Below, one piece after another: positions 53,973-63,264 of a stretch of DNA of 64,000 nucleotides. The notes beneath the pieces are model-generated. The model was not told the DNA's origin. It saw nothing but the letters and a program-made list of their open reading frames with translations, and made no database searches. The stretch lies in the NCBI GenBank assembly GCA_963170155.1, contig CAUJGP010000015.1, positions 62,001-126,000 of the forward strand, read 5' to 3'. This stretch comes from Bdellovibrionota bacterium. Its GTDB lineage: Bacteria; Bdellovibrionota; Bdellovibrionia; Bdellovibrionales; Bdellovibrionaceae. A program made the position numbers and the translations under genes. The stretch's first letter is position 1, and each line of letters begins with the position of its first letter.

Positions 53973-55232
53973 TTAAACGGCTTTTCTTTCGACCTTATTC
54001 TGATCAATAGGAATCTGCAGATAAAATCGGGTATTCGGAAACTCTCGATCAAGAGCTAATTTTCCAAAATGAGCTTTGACAATTTCTTGCGATATGCTTA
54101 AGCCCAAGCCAGTTCCCTTGCCCGCACCCTTCGTGGTAAAAAAGGGCTGCATGAGTTGAATAGCTACATCTTCAGGAATACCTTCTCCTGAGTCGGTCAC
54201 ACTGAATTCTATAGTGTCATCATTAACTTTTTTAACGCCTACATGAATCCATGGGTTTTTCTGATCTCCGATAGCATCTAAACTGTTATTGATTAAATTC
54301 AATAACACTTGGCTAATCTGAACAGGTCGGCAATCAGCCACTAATTCAGGGTCCTCTAAATCATAACTCAATTGAATGCTGTTTGTTTGAATAGAGGCCT
54401 CACAAAGCCCAAAAGTATTATCAATGATATCCTGCACCTTCGATTGAATAAACGGGTCTCGAGAACCATCTCGAGAAAGAGCCCTGATGCCCTTTACGAT
54501 TTTACTAATGCGCTCTGTATATTGACGAGCTTTTTCAAGCACACCGCTGATTTTTTCTCGATTGACAGGCTTATCACTTTGCAACTCTTTAATGATCATT
54601 TTGAGCATTCCCATAATGATGGTCACAGGGTTATTAATCTCATGAGCAATGCCCCCAGCCATAGCTCCCAGTGAACTCAAACGAGAGGCCTGAGCTAACT
54701 GAACAACCTGATCTCGCTCTCTTTCATGAACAAGACAAAAATCCAATTGACGATTTATCTCGGATCGAAAAGCTTCGAAATAAGTAAGATTTTCAATGAA
54801 ATTCGATAACTTCTGCTGACCCGCATAAAACTGTAAACATGCCGTTATCTTTCCTTCTGAACCCACCGGTAAACACAATAATTGTTGATAAGGCCGAAAA
54901 ACCTCAGGCAAAGAATCGACTGTGCATTGGTGGGTTTTAAACTTTTGGATCAAAAAAGATTGAATGGACATATTCTGAGCTTTGTCAATTTCACTCATCA
55001 ATAATTGCGGTTTCTCTGCTTGATTAAAAAACCAAATTCGGCTGGGCCTCATTTCTTGATCATTGATCCAATGCCAACTAAAAGCCTCACACCCAAACTC
55101 AACCAATAGTTTTTTACCTAAACTTTCCAGAAGCAGTTCAACATTCGTATAAAATTGTCCATGAGAAGACAAAAGATAAAGGATCTTCCATTTTTTTATC
55201 TCATCTTCTAGTGAATAAGTGTTATCCTGCAT
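53973..55232 (-). CDS. Sensor histidine kinase, cytoplasmic
   Basis: A 419-residue kinase without membrane helices. Residues 1-175 look like a GAF-type sensor. The H-box LGAMAGGIAHEINNPVTII gives phosphorylated His197. The ATPase has the N-box QVLLNLINNSLDAIGD, G1 DSGEGIPED and G2 GAGKGTGLGLSIS. All catalytic boxes are complete. No receiver is attached and no response-regulator gene adjoins it. Its start overlaps the upstream PAS-protein stop by 11 bp, so the two are co-translated and may signal together. The ligand is unknown. Confidence 0.88.
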   Translation of the reverse strand: MQDNTYSLEDEIKKWKILYLLSSHGQFYTNVELLLESLGKKLLVEFGCEAFSWHWINDQEMRPSRIWFFNQAEKPQLLMSEIDKAQNMSIQSFLIQKFKTHQCTVDSLPEVFRPYQQLLCLPVGSEGKITACLQFYAGQQKLSNFIENLTYFEAFRSEINRQLDFCLVHERERDQVVQLAQASRLSSLGAMAGGIAHEINNPVTIIMGMLKMIIKELQSDKPVNREKISGVLEKARQYTERISKIVKGIRALSRDGSRDPFIQSKVQDIIDNTFGLCEASIQTNSIQLSYDLEDPELVADCRPVQISQVLLNLINNSLDAIGDQKNPWIHVGVKKVNDDTIEFSVTDSGEGIPEDVAIQLMQPFFTTKGAGKGTGLGLSISQEIVKAHFGKLALDREFPNTRFYLQIPIDQNKVERKAV

Positions 55233-56508
55233 AATTGGTCACTCCCTCCAATACCAACTCACCACTCATCAACAATTGATAAAAACTTGAAGCTTCAGAG
55301 AGTGTTTTTGAATCAAATGTTTCATAATGCTTTAATAAGGCCAATCCTTTTTCTTTGGATTCAACAACTAATTTATTAATGCTATCGATTCCAAAATCCC
55401 CATTGTCGAGATTTTTTAAAAGCTGATCTACATATTGAAAATGATGGTCAATTTGCTCGGCAATTTCTTCTTGGTCCTTCAAAGTGTTTTGCGGAAAATA
55501 CAGCAAGCTTTTAGTTAATGTCTTGAGTGATTCAATGGAGTCAATAACAAGAGGGATATTCACCGAATTTTCGTTTTTAATATGCTCAAAAAAATGGGCG
55601 ATAAAAGAATTCATCGAGCTCAAATGAAGTAACACAGAAGAGCGATGAAATTCGCTTCTTTTTGATATCTCAAATAGAAATCTTAAGTTATCTCGGCAAC
55701 TTTCAATGAGAAGAAATTCATCAGAAGAACTGCTTTTATCTTTTGAATTTAAATTCAAAGATTTTCTTTTTTTTGAAAGCTCCCTGTTCAAAACCATTAA
55801 AGTTGCCTGAAAATCATAGAGCATTTCAATAGCCACATCAATTTTACGAAGCCATTCCCCCACGTTTCGATGCATGAACTTGAAGCCCTTGAAAACTTGA
55901 TTCAATGTTTGATTCGCAATTAAATCGGTTTTCGTGGTCGGGTGAAAAGAAAGCCTTTCAAGTTTATCAGGAAAAGCCCTTGATGAAACTGAAACATTAG
56001 CCTCGATTTCAGCAGCTAAACATGAGCTTGACCACGCATGGTAGTTCACGAAATCTTTGGAAAGAATCCAATGATTCAACTCCTTCTCGGCATCTTTCAA
56101 CGATGTTTTTTCTATATTACAAAGCCTTTGATAAAGACGTTCCAAAGTTTGAATTTTTTGAGTGGTGGGAATAAGGCTAATCGACAAATACTGCTGTTCC
56201 ACCGGAGCCACCAAGACATAGACCCAATAAAAACGCCCATCAGAGGAGAGATTCTTAATATAACCCCCAAACGGCCGACCTGATTTAACTGTATCCCACA
56301 TCAACTGTAAAATGATCTTTGGCATATCCGGATGATGGATCACACTGTCAGGTTTTCCTTTAAGGTCTTCGATAGAATACCCTGAGATCCTACAAAATGT
56401 TCCATTCACTAATAAAATATTTCCCCTGAGATTTGTAATAGAAAAAAATAGCTCTTCTTCTTTAGAAAGATCAATAGCAACGTCAATCATTGGGATATCA
56501 TCTTTCAT
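55222..56508 (-). CDS. PAS-domain protein with unrecognised helical C-terminus
   Basis: A 428-residue protein. Residues 15-120 are a PAS domain of the Aer type: VNGTFCRISGYSIEDLKGKP, HHPDMPK, LMWDTVKSGRPFGGYIKN and FYWVYVLVAP. Aer's version binds FAD for redox sensing. The remaining 300 residues are mainly helical, contain YHAWSSSCLAAEIEA and HRNVGEWLRK, and lack kinase, HAMP, methyl-accepting or GGDEF motifs. It overlaps the histidine-kinase gene by 11 bp, so it may be a separate sensory subunit of that kinase (inference). AAGGTG precedes the ATG. Confidence 0.75.
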   Translation of the reverse strand: MKDDIPMIDVAIDLSKEEELFFSITNLRGNILLVNGTFCRISGYSIEDLKGKPDSVIHHPDMPKIILQLMWDTVKSGRPFGGYIKNLSSDGRFYWVYVLVAPVEQQYLSISLIPTTQKIQTLERLYQRLCNIEKTSLKDAEKELNHWILSKDFVNYHAWSSSCLAAEIEANVSVSSRAFPDKLERLSFHPTTKTDLIANQTLNQVFKGFKFMHRNVGEWLRKIDVAIEMLYDFQATLMVLNRELSKKRKSLNLNSKDKSSSSDEFLLIESCRDNLRFLFEISKRSEFHRSSVLLHLSSMNSFIAHFFEHIKNENSVNIPLVIDSIESLKTLTKSLLYFPQNTLKDQEEIAEQIDHHFQYVDQLLKNLDNGDFGIDSINKLVVESKEKGLALLKHYETFDSKTLSEASSFYQLLMSGELVLEGVTNYAG

Positions 56509-56569
56509 GGAATAACACCTTTTCTTACGTCAAGTTTAAATTCTTTGCACAACTAATACAAACAATGAA

Positions 56570-59200
56570 TTACATCGCTGTCGCATCCTGAAGATAATTT
56601 TCTCGGGATCGACTGTTGATATTAAAACGATAAAACTGCTTAATCCTGAAGGTTTCTACAAGTCCATCCACCCGGAAAATAAGTCCAATGGATCCATCTC
56701 CTAGAAAAGTACTTCCGAAGAAAATATCGAAAGCTTTGAGATGATCGGTAAAAGGTTTTACAACCGCATCCTCAAACTCTAAAACATCATCCACAAAAAT
56801 ACCAAGGGCCTCTCCCTTAGATGAACGAAGCACCGTGATGGTTTTTAGCCTTGATTCATCAAAATCAGTCTTTGAGGTTCCTAAAATCTGATCTAATTGC
56901 ACAACAGGGATTAACTCATCTTCCAAAGACAATATATAAGTATCTTCGATTTTAGTTAATTTCACGGTATCAGTTTCACCATCTAAATGGACAATCCGAT
57001 AAACATTTTCATTGGGAATCCCCAATTGCATTCCAGAAATCAAGATAAAAAGACATCGAGTAATTAAAACTGATTTAGGCATGGGCATTGCCAATGTGAT
57101 AGAAGAGCCTTGTTCTGGTACAGAAGCAATTTCCACTTCGCCGCCAATAGCTTCAACAGCTTCTTTGACCGCACTCATACCTATGCCGCGGCCACTGATG
57201 TCTGTGACCTTCTCGGCCGTCGAAAAGCCAGGAGCAAAGATCAAAGACCAAACATCTTCGTCCTTCATAAGGGTGGCTTGCTCTTTAGTGATCAAACCTC
57301 GATCTATGGCCCTCTCACTGATTTTTTCCGTTTGCAAACCGCGACCATCATCTTTCAGACGAACATAAACATTATCGTTCTCTTCAAAAGCTTCAATTGT
57401 CAAAATCCCTGCCTGAGGTTTTCCTTTGTGAACACGTTCATTCGTAGACTCCAACCCATGATCAATACTGTTTCTTACAATATGAATGAGCGTATTATTC
57501 AAAATCTCAGCAATTGCAGTATCAATGCGAAGCTCTGCTCCTTGCACCTTTAGAATAACAATTTTATCAAGCTGCTTCGATAAGTCGCGAACGACACGAT
57601 TTAAAGGAGCTACCAAATCCTTGACTGGTACTTTTCTTAAATCAAGAATATGCGTTTGAAGACTGCCATTGAGTTTATGCAGTTCTTCCAAAAGACTCGA
57701 CATTCTCTCAAGTTCTCGATCACCATTGTATCTGAGTTTTAGACTCCGATCGATTTTATTGATCATGTTTCTCACGACTGTTAACTCACCAGAAATATGC
57801 ATAAGCGTATCTAAAAGAGCGATAGGAACTTTAAGGTTTTTGTCGTCTTTTTTACGATCTTCTTTTTTTCTGTTATTATTAGAACTCGGCGGGATTGATT
57901 TGAACGATTCCTCTCCTCCCCCTTCTCTTCTTGGAGCAACAGGCGCTAAAGAAGGCATTGTCAGAATTTCATCAGCAAATGACGGAGTTTCTGTCGCCAC
58001 CGCAGGAACAACGTAAGGATCGTTCGTATGGATGTTTGCAACAATTCCAGATTCCCTCTCTTTTGGAGATTCCTCTACCATGGGTTCACGCGATGAAAAA
58101 TCTGCGATTGGAATCTCCGTTGGCTCTACGGTAGAAGGCTCCACGACCACAGGGAAATCCAAAATGGAAGCCTCTGTCGTGGGAGAATCTAAAGGATCGG
58201 AAGAGGCCGATGACTCTCCTGGGGATGATTCTTCTGATAATTTTGTCCAAGAATTCTCAGCATCGAGAGATTCCGTTGCTTGAAAAAATGAAGAATCAAT
58301 TGTTTTTTCACCCTCTTCCACCTTTATGTCTAAAGCGGAATTTTGAGATGAAAAGAAATTAAAATAGGCAGCAAGTTCCCCTTCTTCGTATTCGCGGTGA
58401 AAATGGGCTTCAAGATCCTCAATGAGTTCCTTTGATTTATCCAAGGCCTTCAACATAGATGTAATAATATCACTCGTTAATACAATTTCACCCGATCTCA
58501 TCTTGTTAATCAGGTCTTCAAATTGATGCATGAATCTTTCTAAATTTTTTGGCTGCAGAAAGCTACTGCCACCCTTAAGAGTATGAATATTTCCAAAAAT
58601 GGAATCTAATGCGATTGTAGGCTCCGCATTATCCTCAAGACTCAATACCAGCTCTTCTGTGTTCTGTATGATACTTTCAGCGTTTTGTATAAACGCTCCA
58701 CGCAACTTAACTTCTTCTCCGAGAAGTGAAATTTTTGTTAAAACATCAAAGCGCAAAAAATTATGCCAAGCCTCTTCGGACAAACTTTTATTCAAATAGC
58801 AATGAGGTGAAAGATCTTTACCTTCTTGCGTTGTGTGATTAGACGTATCGATTTCAAAAGGGTTAAGATCTGTGAGAATCGCAAAAGGAGTGTCATTCGT
58901 ATTTTCTAAAACAAGTTCTCGAATGATTCGGCCTTGCTGATCACTGAGATCAAATCCCGAAAGAATCATCACAATTTTAGAACCATATTTATTAAGGGAT
59001 TTTTTGGCTTCCACCAAATCCTGACAACAAACGGGGTATAATCCCAATTCCGTAATTTCATGCTCTAATTTATCTTTTAAGCTTTCAGAATCAGTGAAAA
59101 TAAGAGCATACAGTTTATCAAGACCGGATACGGCCCCAAAAGTTTTATGTTTCGTTGCAACAGAACTTTTAAGCCACTCATCAGAAAAAATCTCAGCCAT
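56570..59200 (-). CDS. CheA-type histidine kinase with N-terminal pseudo-receiver
   Basis: An 876-residue kinase. Residues 25-150 look like a receiver fold, but the phospho-acceptor strand reads KIVMILSGFD, with no Asp at the expected place. An Hpt domain (about 165-265) has phosphorylated His206 in IHTLKGGSSFL. A Ser/Pro/Glu-rich linker spans 270-460. A P3 dimer helix, a CheA ATPase (LIHIVRNSIDHGLES; DDGRGL; ISGRGIGMSAVKEA) and a C-terminal CheW-like domain (about 710-860) follow. It differs from chemotaxis CheA by the extra N-domain. No cheW, cheY or receptor is nearby, so it may control something else. Confidence 0.88.
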   Translation of the reverse strand: MAEIFSDEWLKSSVATKHKTFGAVSGLDKLYALIFTDSESLKDKLEHEITELGLYPVCCQDLVEAKKSLNKYGSKIVMILSGFDLSDQQGRIIRELVLENTNDTPFAILTDLNPFEIDTSNHTTQEGKDLSPHCYLNKSLSEEAWHNFLRFDVLTKISLLGEEVKLRGAFIQNAESIIQNTEELVLSLEDNAEPTIALDSIFGNIHTLKGGSSFLQPKNLERFMHQFEDLINKMRSGEIVLTSDIITSMLKALDKSKELIEDLEAHFHREYEEGELAAYFNFFSSQNSALDIKVEEGEKTIDSSFFQATESLDAENSWTKLSEESSPGESSASSDPLDSPTTEASILDFPVVVEPSTVEPTEIPIADFSSREPMVEESPKERESGIVANIHTNDPYVVPAVATETPSFADEILTMPSLAPVAPRREGGGEESFKSIPPSSNNNRKKEDRKKDDKNLKVPIALLDTLMHISGELTVVRNMINKIDRSLKLRYNGDRELERMSSLLEELHKLNGSLQTHILDLRKVPVKDLVAPLNRVVRDLSKQLDKIVILKVQGAELRIDTAIAEILNNTLIHIVRNSIDHGLESTNERVHKGKPQAGILTIEAFEENDNVYVRLKDDGRGLQTEKISERAIDRGLITKEQATLMKDEDVWSLIFAPGFSTAEKVTDISGRGIGMSAVKEAVEAIGGEVEIASVPEQGSSITLAMPMPKSVLITRCLFILISGMQLGIPNENVYRIVHLDGETDTVKLTKIEDTYILSLEDELIPVVQLDQILGTSKTDFDESRLKTITVLRSSKGEALGIFVDDVLEFEDAVVKPFTDHLKAFDIFFGSTFLGDGSIGLIFRVDGLVETFRIKQFYRFNINSRSRENYLQDATAM

Positions 59201-59224
59201 AAAACCTCTTCTTCCTATGAACTC

Positions 59225-60595
59225 TTACGAGTCAATTCCTTTTAAGGCTTGAACAATGGTCGGTGATAAAAAGCTCCAAGTCGAAGGATCCTTCAAGAGT
59301 CTTTTAAACTCGTCTTTATAATTAAGCCTTGGCTTACCCCATTGAACCTGACAAAGATCATCTAAAAATTCCACAACCTGAATTAATTGCGCCTCAGCAT
59401 TCACTTTTTCCGCACGAACACGAGGAAACCCTGTTCCATTGATGCGCGAATGAGAATGAAGAATGGCTTCTCTCACAACAGGATCTATTTGGAGTTTCTT
59501 TTGAGCCGCGCAATTAATACTGAACTGAGGATGCTGTTCGTAAATTTTGCGTAATTCTCCATCTAGCGCAGCGACTCCCCCTTTTCGGATAATGTCTAAA
59601 CACTCTCTGGGTAAATTCAACAAACCAATGTCACACAATAGAGTTGCTAAAATGGCATGTTCAGGGTTTCCAACATCTCCCATCATTGATAAATATCCCA
59701 CCATAGCCGCTCTTTCGGGAGCTCGGTCGCAAAAATGAAAACTGCCTTGAACAGACTGACTGATCACATCAAAAACGCTGCCTGCACTCATCATGGCTGA
59801 AACCAAATCGCGGCTGAGCTTCTGACATTGCTCCATTTGTCTTTTGCCTTCTTCATAGGAAACAATTTCCGTCTCTTCTGTCAGGTGATTAACCAAATTC
59901 AGATACGATTCTTTAAATTCGTGAAACTGAGACCGACAACGCCGAATCAAACCATTCGCCGATTGATCTTGATTTTCTTGTAAATAATTATGATAGCGCT
60001 CTAAATCAGTGCGCCGTATGTAAACATCCCCAATTTTTTTTATTTTCTCAAAACGAGCTGAGTTCACCACCGTATTCGCAGCAACAATGGGATAATAGCG
60101 ACGGTTCGCAGACATATAGTAAAACAAGGACAAGCTCACTTTGGAATCCAATTTGAAATCATGAGGCTTCACAGGAAGGTATTCAGAGCCAATGTACTGA
60201 CTTGCAAAAAAATCAAAGCGCACTCGTTCTAAAAATTCATTTTCTGACATGATAAAATTAGCACCGGATTTACGAATCCATTGCAATATATCCTTATCAA
60301 ACCGTTTCGGACATACCACAAGAAGGGGAGTTTTTGGAAAGATGTAACGCAGAACCTGCAAGTACCCCACGACATCATTTTGATCCTGAGCTGGTGCCGC
60401 ATCGAGTATCACAAAGTTAACTAAAATATTCGCCAGGGTTTCGGCAACGCCCTCAATCACTTTGATCTGGCAATGACTGTAACCATAAATTTTTGCAAAG
60501 GACTCCACTCGCTCATCATAAATCGGATTAGGACTAACAAGGAGAATATCAAATTTTTTATCTTCATTATTTTGGAGATCAACGGCTTCTGACAT
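59225..60595 (-). CDS. Receiver-like protein with degenerate HD-GYP domain
   Basis: A 456-residue protein. The N-terminal 110 residues resemble a receiver: DILLVSPNP, then FVILDA with a possible phospho-Asp, and TPLLVVCPKRF. A helical middle follows. The C-terminal 170 residues follow the HD-GYP plan, but the HD pair reads CDIG (LLCDIGLLNLP), and HHE...GYP reads SHSRINGTGFP. Loss of these metal ligands suggests no, or altered, cyclic-di-GMP hydrolysis. The ATG at 60595 lacks a Shine-Dalgarno; a TTG at 60655 would add 20 residues. It lies 24 bp upstream of the CheA-like gene and is likely co-expressed. Confidence 0.7.
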   Translation of the reverse strand: MSEAVDLQNNEDKKFDILLVSPNPIYDERVESFAKIYGYSHCQIKVIEGVAETLANILVNFVILDAAPAQDQNDVVGYLQVLRYIFPKTPLLVVCPKRFDKDILQWIRKSGANFIMSENEFLERVRFDFFASQYIGSEYLPVKPHDFKLDSKVSLSLFYYMSANRRYYPIVAANTVVNSARFEKIKKIGDVYIRRTDLERYHNYLQENQDQSANGLIRRCRSQFHEFKESYLNLVNHLTEETEIVSYEEGKRQMEQCQKLSRDLVSAMMSAGSVFDVISQSVQGSFHFCDRAPERAAMVGYLSMMGDVGNPEHAILATLLCDIGLLNLPRECLDIIRKGGVAALDGELRKIYEQHPQFSINCAAQKKLQIDPVVREAILHSHSRINGTGFPRVRAEKVNAEAQLIQVVEFLDDLCQVQWGKPRLNYKDEFKRLLKDPSTWSFLSPTIVQALKGIDS

Positions 60596-60684
60596 AAAAA
60601 TAGTTTGAGGGATAAACCAGTTTTGATCAAATTGTGTTACAGAAATTAAGACCAAAGACTATTCTCTGAATTCCCCAATACCAT

Positions 60685-63198
60685 TCACTCGTGTTCCAGA
60701 TCCGCTTTCCATTCGGCCAAATAATGAAAGGCCTTCAAAGGCGTTAACTCATCGAGGTTGAGGTCTTTGATGCGACAGTAGAGCTTTTCTTTTGCAGGAT
60801 CTATTGTTTGCCCTGGAGCCAAACCTGAACTTTCCTCTAAGATATAATCTTCAAAACTCAATTGCGACGAAACCGTCACCTTTTGAGATTCTACTTTTTT
60901 TAATAATGACTTTGCTCGCTTGGTGATGCTGCTGGGCAACCCTGCCAATTCAGCGACGTAAATCCCATAGGACTTCAGCGCCGGACCTTTTGCCAGTGTA
61001 TGAAGAAATTCCACATCAGAATCCCTTTCACTCACGGACATGTGGTAATTGAATAAATTAGAATAGTGCCCTTCTAATTCTGTCAATTCATGGTAATGGG
61101 TCGCAAAAAATGTGATGGATTTTTTTTGAGTCACCAAATGCTCTAAAATAGATTGCGCCAGAGACAAGCCATCAAAAGTACTCGTACCACGCCCTATTTC
61201 ATCAAAGATCACCAGTGATGATTGAGAGCATTTTTTGATGATCTCTGCGGCTTCACTCATTTCCACCATAAAGGTACTCAGTCCCTCTGATAAATGATCG
61301 CTAGCTCCAATGCGTGTAAAAATCTGATCAAAGAGCGGCATCTCCGCTCTTTCACAAGGTACAAATCCACCCATTTGAGCCATAATGGCAATGACCGCTG
61401 TTTGTCGCATTAAAGTGCTTTTTCCAGCCATGTTAGGTCCTGTCAGAAGCATACAATGGCCCGGATCTAAATGAATATTATTGGATATGAAAGTTCCAGC
61501 TCCTTCTTGTTCCACCACGGGGTGACGAGCCCCCCAAAGTCTTAGGCTTCCTGAAGTATGAAACTGAGGACGACAGTAATTCTGCTCTAATGAGAGCCAA
61601 GCCAAACTTGACAAGACGTCCATCTCCGCCACTTCATTTGCTAAGTTCCGATAGGCTTGAGCCGTACTCACGATTTCTCGTCTCAATTGATCATAGATCG
61701 ACCATTCTAAATCAGCGCGTTTGGACTGAGCCGCCAAAACTTTTTTTTCAAGATCCATGAGCTCATCTGTACAATACCGTTCTGCATTGGTTAAAGTCTG
61801 CTTGCGCAGATAAGTCGATGGCACTTTATCTTTATGAAGATGAGTCACTTCGATGTAATACCCAAAGACGTTATTATAACGAATTTTAAGGGAGTTAATT
61901 CCAGTCGCAGCCCGCTCTCGCTCCTCTAATTCGGCCAGTAGAGTTTGCGTATTCTGAGTGAGCCGAATGATTTCATCAAGCTCCGGTGAAACTCCTTCAC
62001 GAATCAAATAGCCTTGTCTTGTAGACAAAGGAGCATCTTCTCGAATTGTTTTTAAAATTCGATCCGACTGCTCCTGAAAGAGTTGTCCTTGATGGGGAGC
62101 CATTCGCAGAGTCCAGCCCTCTTGTTGCGCCATCGCCAGAACGGATAAAGATCCTTGCGTCGCTTGAGCCAGAGATAAGAGATCCCGAGCTTGACTCTGG
62201 GGTGTGACCAAACGACTCATGCGCCGCTCAATATCTCCAATTTGAGCTAATCTTTTACGAAGCTCTTTAAGCTCGTTCAAGCGGACTCTCCATCTCTCCA
62301 CCTGATTCAATCGCGTCTCTAAAATGTCTGGATCTCGGAGCGGAAAAGCCAGCCATTGCCTTAACAACCGCCCTCCCGCCGACGTTTGTGTACGATTTAA
62401 AGCTCTAAATAAACTTCCTTTACTTTCGCCTTTATAAGTCTCATACACTTCCAGATGTCTCAGCGTCGTTGGAGAAAGAATCAAGCGCTGCTGCCACTCT
62501 CTTTTTTCAAAGGTATTTAAAATAGCGAGGGTCTCCTCATTCCCTAAGCTACGAATATAAGAACGTAACAAAGAACAAGCGATAGGTTCTTGCTCTTGTT
62601 CCACCAATAGGTCATCATGAACCGAAAGACTGAGAAAGAGATTTTGGTTTTTCCAGTGACTCAAATCGCCACTCTTCACCACTAATTCCGCCACAGGTAA
62701 AACATGGAGGAGTTGATGCCAACGTTCAGAATCTTTGGAGTGAAAATAAAAAGCCTCTCCGGTTGTTGAATCGACAAAAGCCATAAATGGCCCTTCAACA
62801 CAAGCCATATAATGAGACTCAGTGGCTTCGAGCGTGTCACTGTCAAACACCATTCCGGGAGTCAGGATACGAGTGACTGCTCGCTTTACAATGCCCTTCG
62901 CCATCTTAGCATCTTCCACTTGATCACAAATAGCCACTTTATGACCACACGACAGAAGCTTATTGATATGAGCCGCAATGGAGTGATGAGGAACCCCGCA
63001 CATCGGAGTTTCATCTAAGGCTTTCTTGTTCCGAGACGTCAAAGCAATCCCCAAAAGAGGAGCTGCCGTCACCGCATCGTCAAAAAACATTTCAAAGAAA
63101 TCTCCCATCCGGAAAAAAAGAATCTTATCGGCATGGGCGGATTTAATTTCCCAATACTGCTTCATCAAGGGAGTTGAGGTATCTTTTGCTTTTGTCAT
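60685..63198 (-). CDS. mutS: DNA mismatch repair protein MutS
   Basis: It recognises mismatches and starts repair. It is 837 residues from the ATG ending at 63198, which lies eight residues before the conserved TPLMKQYW, close to the E. coli start. A GTG 36 bases earlier is an alternative, and neither has a clear site. The mismatch-reading F-x-E is present in MGDFFEMF (Phe34, Glu36). Later come PMCGVPHHS, the core/lever helices, and Walker A TGPNMAGKSTLMRQ near 586. STFMVEMSEAAEII, VIFDEIGRGTSTFDG and the FFATHYHELTEL switch are also intact. It is complete and probably functional. Confidence 0.97.
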   Translation of the reverse strand: MTKAKDTSTPLMKQYWEIKSAHADKILFFRMGDFFEMFFDDAVTAAPLLGIALTSRNKKALDETPMCGVPHHSIAAHINKLLSCGHKVAICDQVEDAKMAKGIVKRAVTRILTPGMVFDSDTLEATESHYMACVEGPFMAFVDSTTGEAFYFHSKDSERWHQLLHVLPVAELVVKSGDLSHWKNQNLFLSLSVHDDLLVEQEQEPIACSLLRSYIRSLGNEETLAILNTFEKREWQQRLILSPTTLRHLEVYETYKGESKGSLFRALNRTQTSAGGRLLRQWLAFPLRDPDILETRLNQVERWRVRLNELKELRKRLAQIGDIERRMSRLVTPQSQARDLLSLAQATQGSLSVLAMAQQEGWTLRMAPHQGQLFQEQSDRILKTIREDAPLSTRQGYLIREGVSPELDEIIRLTQNTQTLLAELEERERAATGINSLKIRYNNVFGYYIEVTHLHKDKVPSTYLRKQTLTNAERYCTDELMDLEKKVLAAQSKRADLEWSIYDQLRREIVSTAQAYRNLANEVAEMDVLSSLAWLSLEQNYCRPQFHTSGSLRLWGARHPVVEQEGAGTFISNNIHLDPGHCMLLTGPNMAGKSTLMRQTAVIAIMAQMGGFVPCERAEMPLFDQIFTRIGASDHLSEGLSTFMVEMSEAAEIIKKCSQSSLVIFDEIGRGTSTFDGLSLAQSILEHLVTQKKSITFFATHYHELTELEGHYSNLFNYHMSVSERDSDVEFLHTLAKGPALKSYGIYVAELAGLPSSITKRAKSLLKKVESQKVTVSSQLSFEDYILEESSGLAPGQTIDPAKEKLYCRIKDLNLDELTPLKAFHYLAEWKADLEHE

Positions 63199-63264
63199 GG
63201 GTAAGGGGATAATCAACTTAAAGCGAGAATTCACCCATCGACTTACAACGTCATAGGAATAATC

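Noticed and set aside
57012-58283. Several plus-strand frames of 80-147 codons across the CheA-like gene
   Set aside because: They are antisense to well-conserved kinase motifs and have low-complexity or motif-free products.
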